A DNA stretch of 64,000 nucleotides from Desulfobacteraceae bacterium (GTDB lineage: Bacteria; Desulfobacterota; Desulfobacteria; Desulfobacterales; JACKCP01): positions 1 through 64,000 of the forward strand of contig JACKCP010000004.1 in NCBI GenBank assembly GCA_020633955.1. Direction: 5' to 3'. The notes beneath the pieces are model-generated. The model was not told the DNA's origin and made no database searches. It saw only the letters and a list, made by a program, of their open reading frames with translations. Shown in pieces: positions 1-7,748 of the stretch. The first letter of the stretch is position 1. Each line of letters opens with the position of its first letter. Position numbers and translations under genes: made by a program.

Positions 1-145
1 CTGCACCCTGTTCAGATTCGGTATTCTCAATTGCTTCAAATTCAAGTGATTCAGGTGTGATTACAAGAAAGTATGCGCATCTTCCAAATCTTTCATCAAT
101 TTTTGATGTAAGCTGGGTTCCCTGCGAACTTACTGCAATTTTCAT
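1..145 (-). CDS. NifX/NifB-domain protein (dinitrogenase FeMo-cofactor biosynthesis family), partial
   Basis: Only the N-terminal 48 codons are inside the window; the gene runs off the left edge. The translation begins MKIAVSSQGTQL and contains KIDERFGR, the conserved start of the NifX/NafY-like domain, which folds like RNase H and binds metal-sulfur cofactors. It is a paralogue of the complete NifX-like gene at 1877-2377 (same MKIAxxSxGT and DERFGR signature). It lies 14 bases downstream of the adjacent MinD-like ATPase and is probably the last or next gene of that operon. In sulfate reducers such small proteins include the orange protein (ORP) that carries a Mo-Cu-S cluster; whether this one binds metal cannot be told from the fragment. 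Confidence 0.8.
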   Translation of the reverse strand, partial: MKIAVSSQGTQLTSKIDERFGRCAYFLVITPESLEFEAIENTESEQGA

Positions 146-159
146 TTTTTACCTCTGAG

Positions 160-1029
160 TTAATGTTTATTTATATTTTCTATTACTTTTTCATAAATGC
201 TTTTCAAAACATCTGCACCTTTGCCGCTGGAATATTCAACCGGTGCTTTTTTATTCATTATTGCCCTGGGAAAATCATCATCAAAGGGTATTCTTCCCAT
301 GAAAAGTGCATTTGATTTATTAGCATAATCTTCAATCTGGTCTGTTATATCCTGGTTTAGATCAAACTTGTTTACAATGATCATTACTGGAATTTTGAGG
401 AAATCGCAGAGATCTTTTGCCTTTATCATATCGTGGAAACCGGATTTTGTGGGTTCGGTTACAATAAGAACATGATCGGTTCCGGTAATTGAAGAAGTTG
501 CAGGGCAGCCTGTACCAGGAGGGCCGTCAATCAGTATATAGGAAGCATTTTGTGCTTCAGCTTCCTGTTTTGCTCTTTTTCTTAGGTGGTTAATCAGAAG
601 ACCCGAGTTTTCACCTCCAATATTAAGCTTGGCATGAATCATGGTGCCGGAATCAGTTTTTGAGACAAACCATTTTCCCGATTCTTCGGGTATAAGATCA
701 ATAGCCTTTTCAGGACAAAATTCATGGCAGACACCACAGCCTTCACAATCGATTTCATTCACTACAAAATCATCACTTATTGCATCAAATTCGCATCTTT
801 CTATGCATAGACCGCACTCAATACATTTGTCTTTATTTATCAACGCTTTTACACCGGATGTAAAAGAAGATTCTTCAGAGTCTGAAGGCTCTATTATAAG
901 ATGGAGGTTTGCTGCATCAACATCTGCATCAACAAGAATTTTTCTGTCATTACAAAGTTTTGCAAATGAGGCACTTACACATGTTTTTCCAGTACCTCCC
1001 TTACCGCTTATTATTACCAGCTCTTTCAT
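160..1029 (-). CDS. MinD/Mrp-family P-loop ATPase with inserted 2x[4Fe-4S] ferredoxin domain (ORP-complex type)
   Basis: The 289-residue protein has a deviant Walker A GKGGTGKT at residues 9-16 and a second ATPase motif LIDGPPGTGCPA near 166, both typical of the MinD/Mrp SIMIBI class. Between them sits a ferredoxin insert with two four-cysteine clusters (C69, C72, C75, C79 and C95, C98, C101, C105). The family is annotated as MinD-superfamily P-loop ATPase containing an inserted ferredoxin domain. It is a tandem paralogue of the next gene upstream (1031-1876), separated by one base, so the two are translationally close and probably form a heterodimer. In Desulfovibrio the equivalent pair belongs to the anaerobe-specific orange-protein complex. 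An Fe-S or Mo-S cluster loading role is inferred from family, not shown. Confidence 0.88.
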   Translation of the reverse strand: MKELVIISGKGGTGKTCVSASFAKLCNDRKILVDADVDAANLHLIIEPSDSEESSFTSGVKALINKDKCIECGLCIERCEFDAISDDFVVNEIDCEGCGVCHEFCPEKAIDLIPEESGKWFVSKTDSGTMIHAKLNIGGENSGLLINHLRKRAKQEAEAQNASYILIDGPPGTGCPATSSITGTDHVLIVTEPTKSGFHDMIKAKDLCDFLKIPVMIIVNKFDLNQDITDQIEDYANKSNALFMGRIPFDDDFPRAIMNKKAPVEYSSGKGADVLKSIYEKVIENINKH

Positions 1030-1030
1030 G

Positions 1031-1876
1031 TTAAGCCCCTAAATTTTCTGAAATTATTGAATCAAGAGTATTTTTAAACTGTTTCATAAGCCCGCTTCTG
1101 TTTGAAACAACAAGATTACCCTTGGAATAATCAACAGCCAGGTCTCTGGAATATGGAATTTCCATTAAAACCGGAACTTGTGCCTCTTTGGCATATTCAT
1201 GAATTATCTTAATTTCTTCCATATGCTTATTTATGATTATTCCGCATGGTTTTTCAAGCAGCCTTGATGTTTCAACAGCAAGTTTTAAGTCGCTTAGTCC
1301 AAAGGGTGTGGGTTCGGTTACAAGAATAACATAATCACAGCCTTTCATTGCTGCAATTGCAGGGCATGATGTTCCCGGAGGTGAATCAATAATTGAATGA
1401 ATATCTGGATCAAGTTTTTTTTGTACCTTGTCAATGAGCATTGGTGATGCCATTTCACCCGTTTTAAGATCGCCGGATATTATTTTAATTTTATCATTTA
1501 TCTGCTTGGAATAAATTGAACCAAGCATTTTTTTCCCTTGGGAAACCGCTTTTTCAGGACAGATATAAAGACATCCCTTGCAGCTGTGGCATAAAGTTGG
1601 AAAGATCATGACCTTATTCAATACTACAGCAAGAGCATTATATCTGCATACTCTTTCACATTCCTTGCACCCGGTACATTTTGACTGATCAATTTGCGGA
1701 ATAAACAGGAATATGTCTTCTTTTTCCGCCTCTGAAACATCAAAAAAAATTGAGGCGTTGGGAGCTTCAACATCACAGTCTGCAAGCTGGATTTTTTCTC
1801 CATAGGATGCAGCAAGAGATGTTGCAACCGTTGTTTTACCCGTTCCTCCTTTTCCGCTTGCTACGCAAATCTTCAT
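1031..1876 (-). CDS. MinD/Mrp-family P-loop ATPase with inserted ferredoxin domain, second paralogue
   Basis: The 281-residue protein carries GKGGTGKT at residues 8-15 and two [4Fe-4S] motifs (C67, C70, C73, C77 and C96, C99, C102, C106), then SIIDSPPGTSCPA near 165. Its architecture is identical to the 289-residue paralogue downstream, but the sequences have diverged well beyond a recent duplication. Its ATG lies directly next to the stop of the NifX-like gene at 1877. Gene order regulator, NifX-like, ATPase, ATPase, NifX-like points to one transcription unit from the promoter at about 2780. Both ATPases presumably act in the cytoplasm on the NifX-like metal carrier proteins. Confidence 0.88.
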   Translation of the reverse strand: MKICVASGKGGTGKTTVATSLAASYGEKIQLADCDVEAPNASIFFDVSEAEKEDIFLFIPQIDQSKCTGCKECERVCRYNALAVVLNKVMIFPTLCHSCKGCLYICPEKAVSQGKKMLGSIYSKQINDKIKIISGDLKTGEMASPMLIDKVQKKLDPDIHSIIDSPPGTSCPAIAAMKGCDYVILVTEPTPFGLSDLKLAVETSRLLEKPCGIIINKHMEEIKIIHEYAKEAQVPVLMEIPYSRDLAVDYSKGNLVVSNRSGLMKQFKNTLDSIISENLGA

Positions 1877-2377
1877 TTAAAACCTCCCGCCCTGGTTTCT
1901 TCCCATTCCTTTTCTGCAGCCGCCTCCCATACCGCGGCCCTGTCCCGTTCCACAGCCTTGCCCCATGCCTCTTCCTTTTCCCATACCTCTGCCATAACCC
2001 ATGCCTGCTCCCTGCTGTCCTCTTTGCTGCAGATTGCCTGAATTCTGGTTCTGATTAAAAAAATTGTCTTTGTCTGCCATTTCCATGGCCTGAGCTACCG
2101 TTCCCTGGAAACTGATAAAATTTATGCCAGCTGCATTTAGTACACTTTCAGCCTTTGGGCCAAGGTTTCCTGCAAAAAGTGCCTTTACACCTTTTTCAGC
2201 AATGAGACTTGCAGAACCTGTTCCAGCTCCGGTCTGGCTGTTTTTTGAGTTATTTTCAATTACCTCTTCTATCTGATCTCCGTTTTCGTTTGTAATAAGA
2301 AAAAAATCAGCTCTGCCAAATCTTTCATCTACCTGAGAATCAGTATTGGTTCCGTTTGAAGCTATCGCTATTTTCAT
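1877..2377 (-). CDS. NifX-like metal-cofactor protein with Gly/Met/Arg-rich tail
   Basis: Residues 1-105 form a NifX/NifB-C domain (MKIAIASNGTNT, VDERFGRADFFLI, GVKALFAGNLGPKAESVL). The remaining ~60 residues are a low-complexity tail of repeated GMG, GRGM and GQG units with Cys residues at two or three places. Such Gly/Met-rich tails are common on NifX-like proteins of anaerobic Desulfobacterota and archaea. Soft ligands (Met, Cys) suggest metal or cluster binding, but that is inference. A good AGGAGG ribosome site precedes the start. It lies 39 bases downstream of the DUF134 gene and abuts the ATPase gene, so it is operonic with both. Confidence 0.85.
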   Translation of the reverse strand: MKIAIASNGTNTDSQVDERFGRADFFLITNENGDQIEEVIENNSKNSQTGAGTGSASLIAEKGVKALFAGNLGPKAESVLNAAGINFISFQGTVAQAMEMADKDNFFNQNQNSGNLQQRGQQGAGMGYGRGMGKGRGMGQGCGTGQGRGMGGGCRKGMGRNQGGRF

Positions 2378-2416
2378 TTATTCATCCTCCTTTATTATCG
2401 GATGGTTAAAAGGTTT

Positions 2417-2749
2417 TCACATTTGCCTTCTGTTTCTTTGTTTCCCCTGAAATTTAGGGTGCATTTCAAAGTTGCCGCCCTCAATATTTATGGCCTTGCC
2501 ATTTATGATTGCATCGGCAATCTTGTTTCTTGCTGCAGATATGATTCTGCCAAAAGTCTGTCTTGAAACACCCATTTTTTCGCCGGCCTGTTCATGGGAA
2601 AGGCCATTTAGATCAGCAAGCCTTATTGCTTCTGTTTCGTCTATGGTCAAAATATTTTCTTCAAGTTCCCTTAAGGGAATTCCTCTCGGTTTAAAATAGT
2701 CAGATTTAGGCTTTTGCCTTACCATTCTCTGTTTAAGGGGTCTTACCAT
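2417..2749 (-). CDS. DUF134 (UPF0251) family DNA-binding protein
   Basis: The 110-residue protein has the conserved N-terminus RPxxxR followed by YFKPRGIPL and a sigma-70 region 4-like helix-turn-helix (TIDETEAIRLADLNGLSHEQ, then KMGVSRQTFGRII) at about residues 36-80. The family is small, found mainly in anaerobes and usually next to NifX-like and MinD-like ferredoxin ATPase genes, as here. It is the promoter-proximal gene of the cluster. A palindrome overlapping its probable transcription start suggests autoregulation. The ligand or signal is unknown. Confidence 0.85.
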   Translation of the reverse strand: MVRPLKQRMVRQKPKSDYFKPRGIPLRELEENILTIDETEAIRLADLNGLSHEQAGEKMGVSRQTFGRIISAARNKIADAIINGKAINIEGGNFEMHPKFQGKQRNRRQM

Positions 2750-2760
2750 TTATCCTCCTT

Positions 2761-2808
2761 TATGAGCATATGCTCATAACAATATTCCCATAAAACAGAG
2801 GCTGTCAA
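2761..2808 (-). promoter_or_regulatory. Promoter of the NifX/ATPase operon with an 18-bp palindromic operator
   Basis: On the minus strand there is TTGACA (2808-2803), an 18-base spacer and TATTGT (2784-2779). Directly after it comes the perfect palindrome TATGAGCATATGCTCATA (2761-2778), placed over the expected start of transcription, and then the AGGAGG ribosome site of the DUF134 gene. Position and symmetry are those of a repressor site. The likely ligand is the DUF134 protein itself, which is an inference from adjacency. Confidence 0.6.
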
Positions 2809-2878
2809 GTTAATATTTGAAAAAATTATTAGTTGTTACAAATAAATCATCATGATAATTTAAATTTGATTTATAAAA

Positions 2879-3655
2879 TTGAAAATATGCGGGTATTTAA
2901 TGGATCAGGTTCTTGAAGAAATTAAAAAAATGGCTATCGAGATTGTAAGTGAAGCAAGGCTTCCTTCTTTTTATCTCGATTATAATGAGCTCATAAAACA
3001 GTCCAGAGAATTTTTTTCCAGAGATGAGCTCATAATAAAAATAAAAAAAGATTTATTTCAAACCCTTGAAAATAATTTTGGTCATGGATACGGCCATGCA
3101 AAAAAAGTTGCTGTTGAAGCCGGTGTGATTTTTCTGATTGAAATTAAAAAGGCGGGGGGAGCAGAAAATGATGATCATTATTTTTCAATAGCTCATACAG
3201 CAGGTCTTTTGCATGATATCTGCAGAAAGGAAAAAAATCACGCCAAAAAAGGTGCAGTATATGCCAGATCTTATCTTGAAGGGATTTTCACAGATGAAAA
3301 CAATATTGACTCTGTGGCACATGCAATTGCAAACCATGAGGCCTTTTGTGATTTTTACGAGAAAGCCCCTAATTTTGAAGCCTCTGTACTGTCAGATTCA
3401 CTGTATGATTCAGATAAGTTCAGATGGGGGCCTGATAACTTTTCCCACATGCTCTGGGCAATGCTTGAGCACACAGATATAAGTGCGGCCCAGTTTATGA
3501 GCGGTTATGAAAGAGGGATTAACTCTTTAAAAAAGATAAAGAAAACTTTCAGAACTTCAACCGGTAAAAAATATGGCCCCGAATTTATTGATATTGGCAT
3601 TGAAATTGGATCAAGTTTACTTTACAGGATAAAAAATGAGCTCGGTATTTTGTGA
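2879..3655 (+). CDS. HD-domain phosphohydrolase-like protein
   Basis: The 258-residue protein has an HD metal-binding arrangement: H69/H73 in the segment FGHGYGHAKK, the HD pair H112-D113 in GLLHDICRKEKNH, H121, and a later NHEAF histidine. HD proteins hydrolyse phosphate esters of nucleotides and related compounds, but no subfamily is clear. The coordinates use a TTG codon without a visible ribosome site. The in-frame ATG at 2900 (Met8) is an equally good start. Its end overlaps the next gene by 20 bases, so the two are probably translated together. It is divergent from the DUF134 operon across 129 bases. Confidence 0.7.
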   Translation: MKICGYLMDQVLEEIKKMAIEIVSEARLPSFYLDYNELIKQSREFFSRDELIIKIKKDLFQTLENNFGHGYGHAKKVAVEAGVIFLIEIKKAGGAENDDHYFSIAHTAGLLHDICRKEKNHAKKGAVYARSYLEGIFTDENNIDSVAHAIANHEAFCDFYEKAPNFEASVLSDSLYDSDKFRWGPDNFSHMLWAMLEHTDISAAQFMSGYERGINSLKKIKKTFRTSTGKKYGPEFIDIGIEIGSSLLYRIKNELGIL

Positions 3656-4478
3656 TATTAATGAGGAACATGCGTCTGAAAATGTTAAAAAAGTTCCTGG
3701 TGCGGTTTATTTATGTCAGACAGAATATATGACCTGCGGTGCCTGCTGCGGAATTTATAATTTCAACTATACTTCGCGCCAAAATTTTTTTGATAGAATT
3801 CTTGATAGAACTCTAAAATTTGAAAAAATAAAAAGAACAATGGATGCCATTCTTGAATTTGGTGATGCTGAAACAAAAAGAATAGAATCTCTTGGGGATA
3901 AGCCTTTTCCAGATTTTCATCACTGTCCTTTTGCTGGTTTTATGGATACTTTGCATTATAAACCCGGCTGTCTTCTCCATCCAATGTCAGAAAAAAATAA
4001 TGGAGTTGATTTCAGGGGGCTTAGTTATTACGGAGGACTTGCATGTGCCTCTTATTTCTGTCCCACCTATTACAATGTATCTCCTGAAAGAAAGCTGATG
4101 GTTAGAAATGCAGTTGAAGATTCCTATACATATGGGCTTGTTATCACGGAAGATGAAATGATCAACAATATTTTTGATCTTATTGAGAAAAAAAGGGGGA
4201 AAAAGATATTTCCCCATGAAGTTAACGACGAATCATTGATTATGCTTGAAAAAATTTTAAAGCTGAAAATTGAGTGGCCGCTTAGGTCGTGTAACCGGCA
4301 TCCTGCAAATTATTTTTTCGGCGATGCAGAAACAATACGCAATGATTTAGACCCAGAACAATCTGAAGTCTTTAATGTGCTCAAAGCAGTGAAGGCTTCG
4401 TTCTCAGACAAAAAAGATATTCTTGATGCTGAAAAACTAATCAATAAAAGTATCAACGATTTTGTTGATCTTTTATAG
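3636..4478 (+). CDS. Cysteine-cluster protein of unknown function (YkgJ/UPF0153-like metal-binding features)
   Basis: I do not recognise a precise family. The 280-residue protein is rich in cysteines arranged in groups: C34, C37 and C38 in TCGACCGIYN, an HHCPF motif near residue 98, a GCLLHP motif near 112, and CASYFC near 140. This resembles YkgJ-type proteins whose cysteine clusters bind Zn or Fe. No signal peptide or membrane segment is visible, so it is probably cytosolic. It overlaps the HD-domain gene by 20 bases and ends one base from the convergent minE stop, so no room is left for a terminator between them. Confidence 0.6.
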   Translation: MSSVFCDINEEHASENVKKVPGAVYLCQTEYMTCGACCGIYNFNYTSRQNFFDRILDRTLKFEKIKRTMDAILEFGDAETKRIESLGDKPFPDFHHCPFAGFMDTLHYKPGCLLHPMSEKNNGVDFRGLSYYGGLACASYFCPTYYNVSPERKLMVRNAVEDSYTYGLVITEDEMINNIFDLIEKKRGKKIFPHEVNDESLIMLEKILKLKIEWPLRSCNRHPANYFFGDAETIRNDLDPEQSEVFNVLKAVKASFSDKKDILDAEKLINKSINDFVDLL

Positions 4479-4479
4479 A

Positions 4480-4752
4480 CTATCCAAACTTGCGTTTTGC
4501 TGAAAGAATGGGTGTATTAAGCACAAGTGCAGAAAGATCGTCCTGTCTTTCAATATCGAGCTTCAGTGAGCTTTTGTCTATTTCAAAATATTTTGAAATA
4601 ACATCAACAATGTCTTTTTGAAGTGACTCAAGTATTTCATCCGACACTTCAAGTTTATCGTAAATAAGTGCAAACTGAAGTCTTTTTTTAGCAATATCTC
4701 GTGTTGATTCTTTTCCTGTGCCAAATATCTTTCCAAAGAATCCGTTCTTCAT
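4480..4752 (-). CDS. minE: Cell division topological specificity factor MinE
   Basis: The chosen ATG at 4752 gives 90 residues starting MKNGFFGKIFG and is preceded by AGGTGAG at good spacing. A longer frame from 4797 would add 15 residues and overlap minD. The N-terminal amphipathic membrane-targeting segment, the ARKRLQFALIYDK-like anti-MinCD helix (here AKKRLQFALIYDK) and the C-terminal topological domain with ALVLNTPI are all present. MinE drives MinD off the membrane and restricts MinC to the cell poles. It is the last gene of the minC-minD-minE operon. Confidence 0.93.
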   Translation of the reverse strand: MKNGFFGKIFGTGKESTRDIAKKRLQFALIYDKLEVSDEILESLQKDIVDVISKYFEIDKSSLKLDIERQDDLSALVLNTPILSAKRKFG

Positions 4753-4780
4753 AATACTCACCTTTGAGGGAAAAAAGATT

Positions 4781-5584
4781 TTATTTTCTGATTCCAAATT
4801 TTGAAGTTATCTTGCCCCATATTCCTTTTTGATCATAAACAGGTTCTTTAATAGGGACGCTAGGATCTCCCAGTATTCTTCTGGCTATCCTTGTGTATGC
4901 CTGGCCTGCCTTGGATGTTTTGTCATCAATGATATAGCTTCCTGTATTTGTTGCAGCTATTACTCTTTCGTCCATTTCTACAAGGCCGATAAGCTCAACT
5001 GAAAGAACATCCTCAACATCCTTGTGGCTCAGCATATCCCCGTTTACAACCATATAAGGAACTATTCTGTTAACAATAAGTTTGGGGGTGATGGATCTTG
5101 CATACAAAAGTCCTATTATTCTGTCTGCATCTCTTACTGCTGAAACTTCAGGAGTGCATACAACAATAGCCTCATCTGCTCCTGTTACGGAGTTTTCAAA
5201 TCCCTGCTCTATACCTGCCGGGCAGTCTATGAGGATATAGTCAAACTCATCCCTTAGTTTTTTGGTGAGTCTTGCCATGTCATCTGTATTAAGAGCATTT
5301 TTGTTATCGCTCTGAGATGCAGGAATTAGAAACAGACCTTCAATTCTTCTATCCCTGATTGCAGCCTGTTTAACCTGGCATCTGCCGTGGGCCAGATCAA
5401 CAACATTATAGACAATTCTGTTTTCAAGACCCATAACAACATCAAGGTTTCGAAGTCCAATGTCCATATCAACAACAGCAACAGTTTTTCCAAGGGAAGC
5501 AATTGCAGCTCCAAGGGAAGCAGTGGTTGTTGTTTTACCAACTCCGCCTTTCCCTGATGTGATTACTATGACTTTGCCTTTCAA
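4781..5584 (-). CDS. minD: Septum site-determining ATPase MinD
   Basis: From a TTG start at 5584 the product has 267 residues, the usual MinD length. It begins MKGKVIVITSGKGGVGKTT with the deviant Walker A at residues 11-18. AGAGGTG lies five bases before this TTG, whereas the ATG at 5641 would add 19 atypical residues and overlap minC. DCPAGIEQGF and EVSAVRDADRIIG are diagnostic of MinD. The last residues (GIWGKITSKFGIRK) form the amphipathic membrane-targeting helix. Between minC and minE it completes a full Min oscillator. Confidence 0.93.
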   Translation of the reverse strand: MKGKVIVITSGKGGVGKTTTTASLGAAIASLGKTVAVVDMDIGLRNLDVVMGLENRIVYNVVDLAHGRCQVKQAAIRDRRIEGLFLIPASQSDNKNALNTDDMARLTKKLRDEFDYILIDCPAGIEQGFENSVTGADEAIVVCTPEVSAVRDADRIIGLLYARSITPKLIVNRIVPYMVVNGDMLSHKDVEDVLSVELIGLVEMDERVIAATNTGSYIIDDKTSKAGQAYTRIARRILGDPSVPIKEPVYDQKGIWGKITSKFGIRK

Positions 5585-5622
5585 ATCTGCACCTCTTTTT
5601 TGTTTTGATATAAAGCTGATTT

Positions 5623-6306
5623 TTATCTCACTTCCGGCCATGGAAGTTTGGAAAAAGGATTTTGATCAAGATAACTTGTAATTTCAAGTTCGCCTGAATT
5701 GTTTAAAAAAGCTATTTCAGGCAGTTTAATACTTTTCTTTGCACCTCCTACTCCCACAACATCGTTTATCTGGATTTGGGAAGGCCTGAAATCAAGTGCA
5801 AATATTACAGAACCATTATCCTGCTTCTGGCCTGCGATGGCGGTTCCGCATAAAGCTCCAAGGATAATAATGTCGCCTCCGGCAATAACCTCGGCCCCGG
5901 GATTGACATCTCCATAAATTATCAGGTGTTTTGAGGCATCAATTTTTTGCCCGGATCTTACTCTGCCAGTGATCATGAGGACATCACTTCTGGAATTTTT
6001 CCATCCTCTTTCCACTTCTCTTGTACGGACTCTTTGTTTTAATTCTGCCTTTATTTCTTCATGATTTTTAAAGGGTTTAACAGATTCTACAAAAAATTTT
6101 TCATTTAAAAAAGAAAAAAGCTCTCTGGCTATTTCATCGCTGCCGTATTCAGAATCAATATATATATGAGCACCTTTGATAAGATGGCTTAGAGGTATCA
6201 GTGCCTGAGAAACTTCGTCAAACAGATTATTTTTTGAAATACTCTTATCAAGTATAAGCCGGAATCCGTCTCCAACTCCCTTGATAATTACTGATTTTTC
6301 AGACAT
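5623..6306 (-). CDS. minC: Septum site-determining protein MinC
   Basis: The 227-residue protein has the two-part MinC layout: an N-terminal FtsZ-inhibiting domain (about 1-100) and a C-terminal beta-helical MinC_C domain (about 110-215) with the repeated glycine-rich turns VRSGQKI, LIIYGDVNPGAEVIAGGDIII, LGALCGTAIAG. The C-terminal part dimerises and binds MinD. It is the first gene of the min operon, 105 bases downstream of alr on the same strand, so readthrough from alr is possible. Confidence 0.92.
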   Translation of the reverse strand: MSEKSVIIKGVGDGFRLILDKSISKNNLFDEVSQALIPLSHLIKGAHIYIDSEYGSDEIARELFSFLNEKFFVESVKPFKNHEEIKAELKQRVRTREVERGWKNSRSDVLMITGRVRSGQKIDASKHLIIYGDVNPGAEVIAGGDIIILGALCGTAIAGQKQDNGSVIFALDFRPSQIQINDVVGVGGAKKSIKLPEIAFLNNSGELEITSYLDQNPFSKLPWPEVR

Positions 6307-6411
6307 TATTGAGCCTTTTTCTGGGTAAACTCCCTTAAATTTAAAAAAACAAAAATTTTGGTATCATGACTTTATAAAAAAAAGGAGTTAATGTGTCAAG
6401 ATGAGTGTAAA

Positions 6412-7539
6412 TTAAACGTAAACTCTTTTTACTCTTGAGGTAAGGGATGACACTATTTCATAGTTTATTGTCCCGATTTTTTGTGCATGATAATCTGCTG
6501 TAATTATTTTATCTGTAAAAATAACTGCATAGTCTCCGGGATGGACGTTTTCAATATCTGTAACATCTGCTACGCAAAGATCCATGCAGATCCTGCCTCT
6601 TACTGGAGCTTTCTTACCGTTGATTAAAAAATGGGTATTGGATGAGAGAAGTCTTGAAAATCCATCTGCATAGCCAAGGGTAATTGTTGCAAGCTTTGAA
6701 TCTTTTTCAGATTTCCATGTTTTTCCGTAACTGACATTAAATCCTTTTTTTACTTTTTTTACCTGAACGATTCTTGCTTTTAAGGTCATTGCCGGAACAA
6801 GGTCAACTATTGCCCTGTCAACTTCAGGAGACGGGTACAGCCCGTAAATGGCAATACCAGGCCTTACAAGTGAATTTCTTGATTCCTTGATGTTCATAAG
6901 CCCGGCACTGTTTGCGCAGTGGTAAAAATTGAAGCTGATTTTTTTTTGTTTCAGCTTTTTTATGACAGAGCTGAATTTATTCATCTGGAAGAAAGCATAC
7001 TCAAGGTCTTTTTCGTCTGCTGTTGCAAAATGGGTAAAAATCCCAACTGGTTCAATGTTTTCAAGAGCAGTTATTTTTTTTACTTCTGCTGCAATCTGAT
7101 CTTCATCACCACTAATTCCGACTCTGCCCATTCCTGTGTCAATTTTGATGTGTACCCTGATTTTTTTGTTGATTTCCTTTGCCTTTGATGAAACAAGTCT
7201 TGCTGTTTCATAATCATATACTGAAACTTCAATATTATTTTCACAGATTTCATTTATCATGCCTTCACATGGATATCCAAGGGTCAGGATAGGACAGTTT
7301 ATTTTTTCTGCCCTTAATTTGAGAGCCTCTTCAGCCCTTGCAACACCAAGAAGCGAAGCTCCGTTTTCAAGTGCTTTTTTTCCGACTTCAACTGACCCGT
7401 GTCCGTATCCGTCTGCCTTTACAACTGCCATCAGTGATGTGTTTTTCCCGGCAAGGATTTTAAGGTTTTTTACATTCTGTCCTATTTTATCCAGGTTTAC
7501 TTCTGCAATAATATCGTTTTTGTTCATGGCTGGTTCCAT
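6412..7539 (-). CDS. alr: Alanine racemase
   Basis: The 375-residue protein is a fold-type III PLP enzyme that makes D-alanine for peptidoglycan. The PLP lysine is K41 in AVVKADGYGHG, and the second catalytic residue is the tyrosine in NVSYGKTW. GRICMDLCVADVTDI near the C-terminus is also conserved. The start may be Met1 (7539) or Met5 (7527); neither has a strong ribosome site. It lies upstream of minCDE in the same direction. Confidence 0.95.
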   Translation of the reverse strand: MEPAMNKNDIIAEVNLDKIGQNVKNLKILAGKNTSLMAVVKADGYGHGSVEVGKKALENGASLLGVARAEEALKLRAEKINCPILTLGYPCEGMINEICENNIEVSVYDYETARLVSSKAKEINKKIRVHIKIDTGMGRVGISGDEDQIAAEVKKITALENIEPVGIFTHFATADEKDLEYAFFQMNKFSSVIKKLKQKKISFNFYHCANSAGLMNIKESRNSLVRPGIAIYGLYPSPEVDRAIVDLVPAMTLKARIVQVKKVKKGFNVSYGKTWKSEKDSKLATITLGYADGFSRLLSSNTHFLINGKKAPVRGRICMDLCVADVTDIENVHPGDYAVIFTDKIITADYHAQKIGTINYEIVSSLTSRVKRVYV

Positions 7540-7687
7540 TGGTTTCAGTTAAAGCAATAAGAGTAATTTTCAATTTTTGCGGAATATATGTCAATGTTTT
7601 AATTTAATAACCAGTATCTTATATTTGATAATAATTTTTCATGCTGAATTTATTTAATATCTGCTAAAAATGAGATTTCTCTGATAA

Positions 7688-7724
7688 GAGAAAACACTGT
7701 GCATATTATGCGCAGTGTTTTCTC
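7688..7724 (-). terminator. Hairpin terminator after the MFS efflux gene
   Basis: Arms GAGAAAACACTGTGCAT (7688-7704) and ATGCGCAGTGTTTTCTC (7708-7724) pair over 17 positions with one G-T type mismatch around a 3-base loop. It lies just past the stop of the MFS gene (7749) and before alr. The U tract is inside the stem rather than after it, so intrinsic termination is likely but not certain. Confidence 0.7.
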
Positions 7725-7748
7725 AATTTGTGTTGGAAAAGGATTTAA

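Noticed and set aside
641..1042. Plus-strand 133-codon frame opposite the first ferredoxin ATPase
   Set aside because: It is a shadow frame of a well-supported conserved gene, with no ribosome site or recognised domain.
1..2377. Nitrogen fixation operon suggested by NifX-like genes
   Set aside because: No nifHDK or nifEN genes are present, and ferredoxin-bearing MinD-like ATPases point to the orange-protein type of cluster instead.
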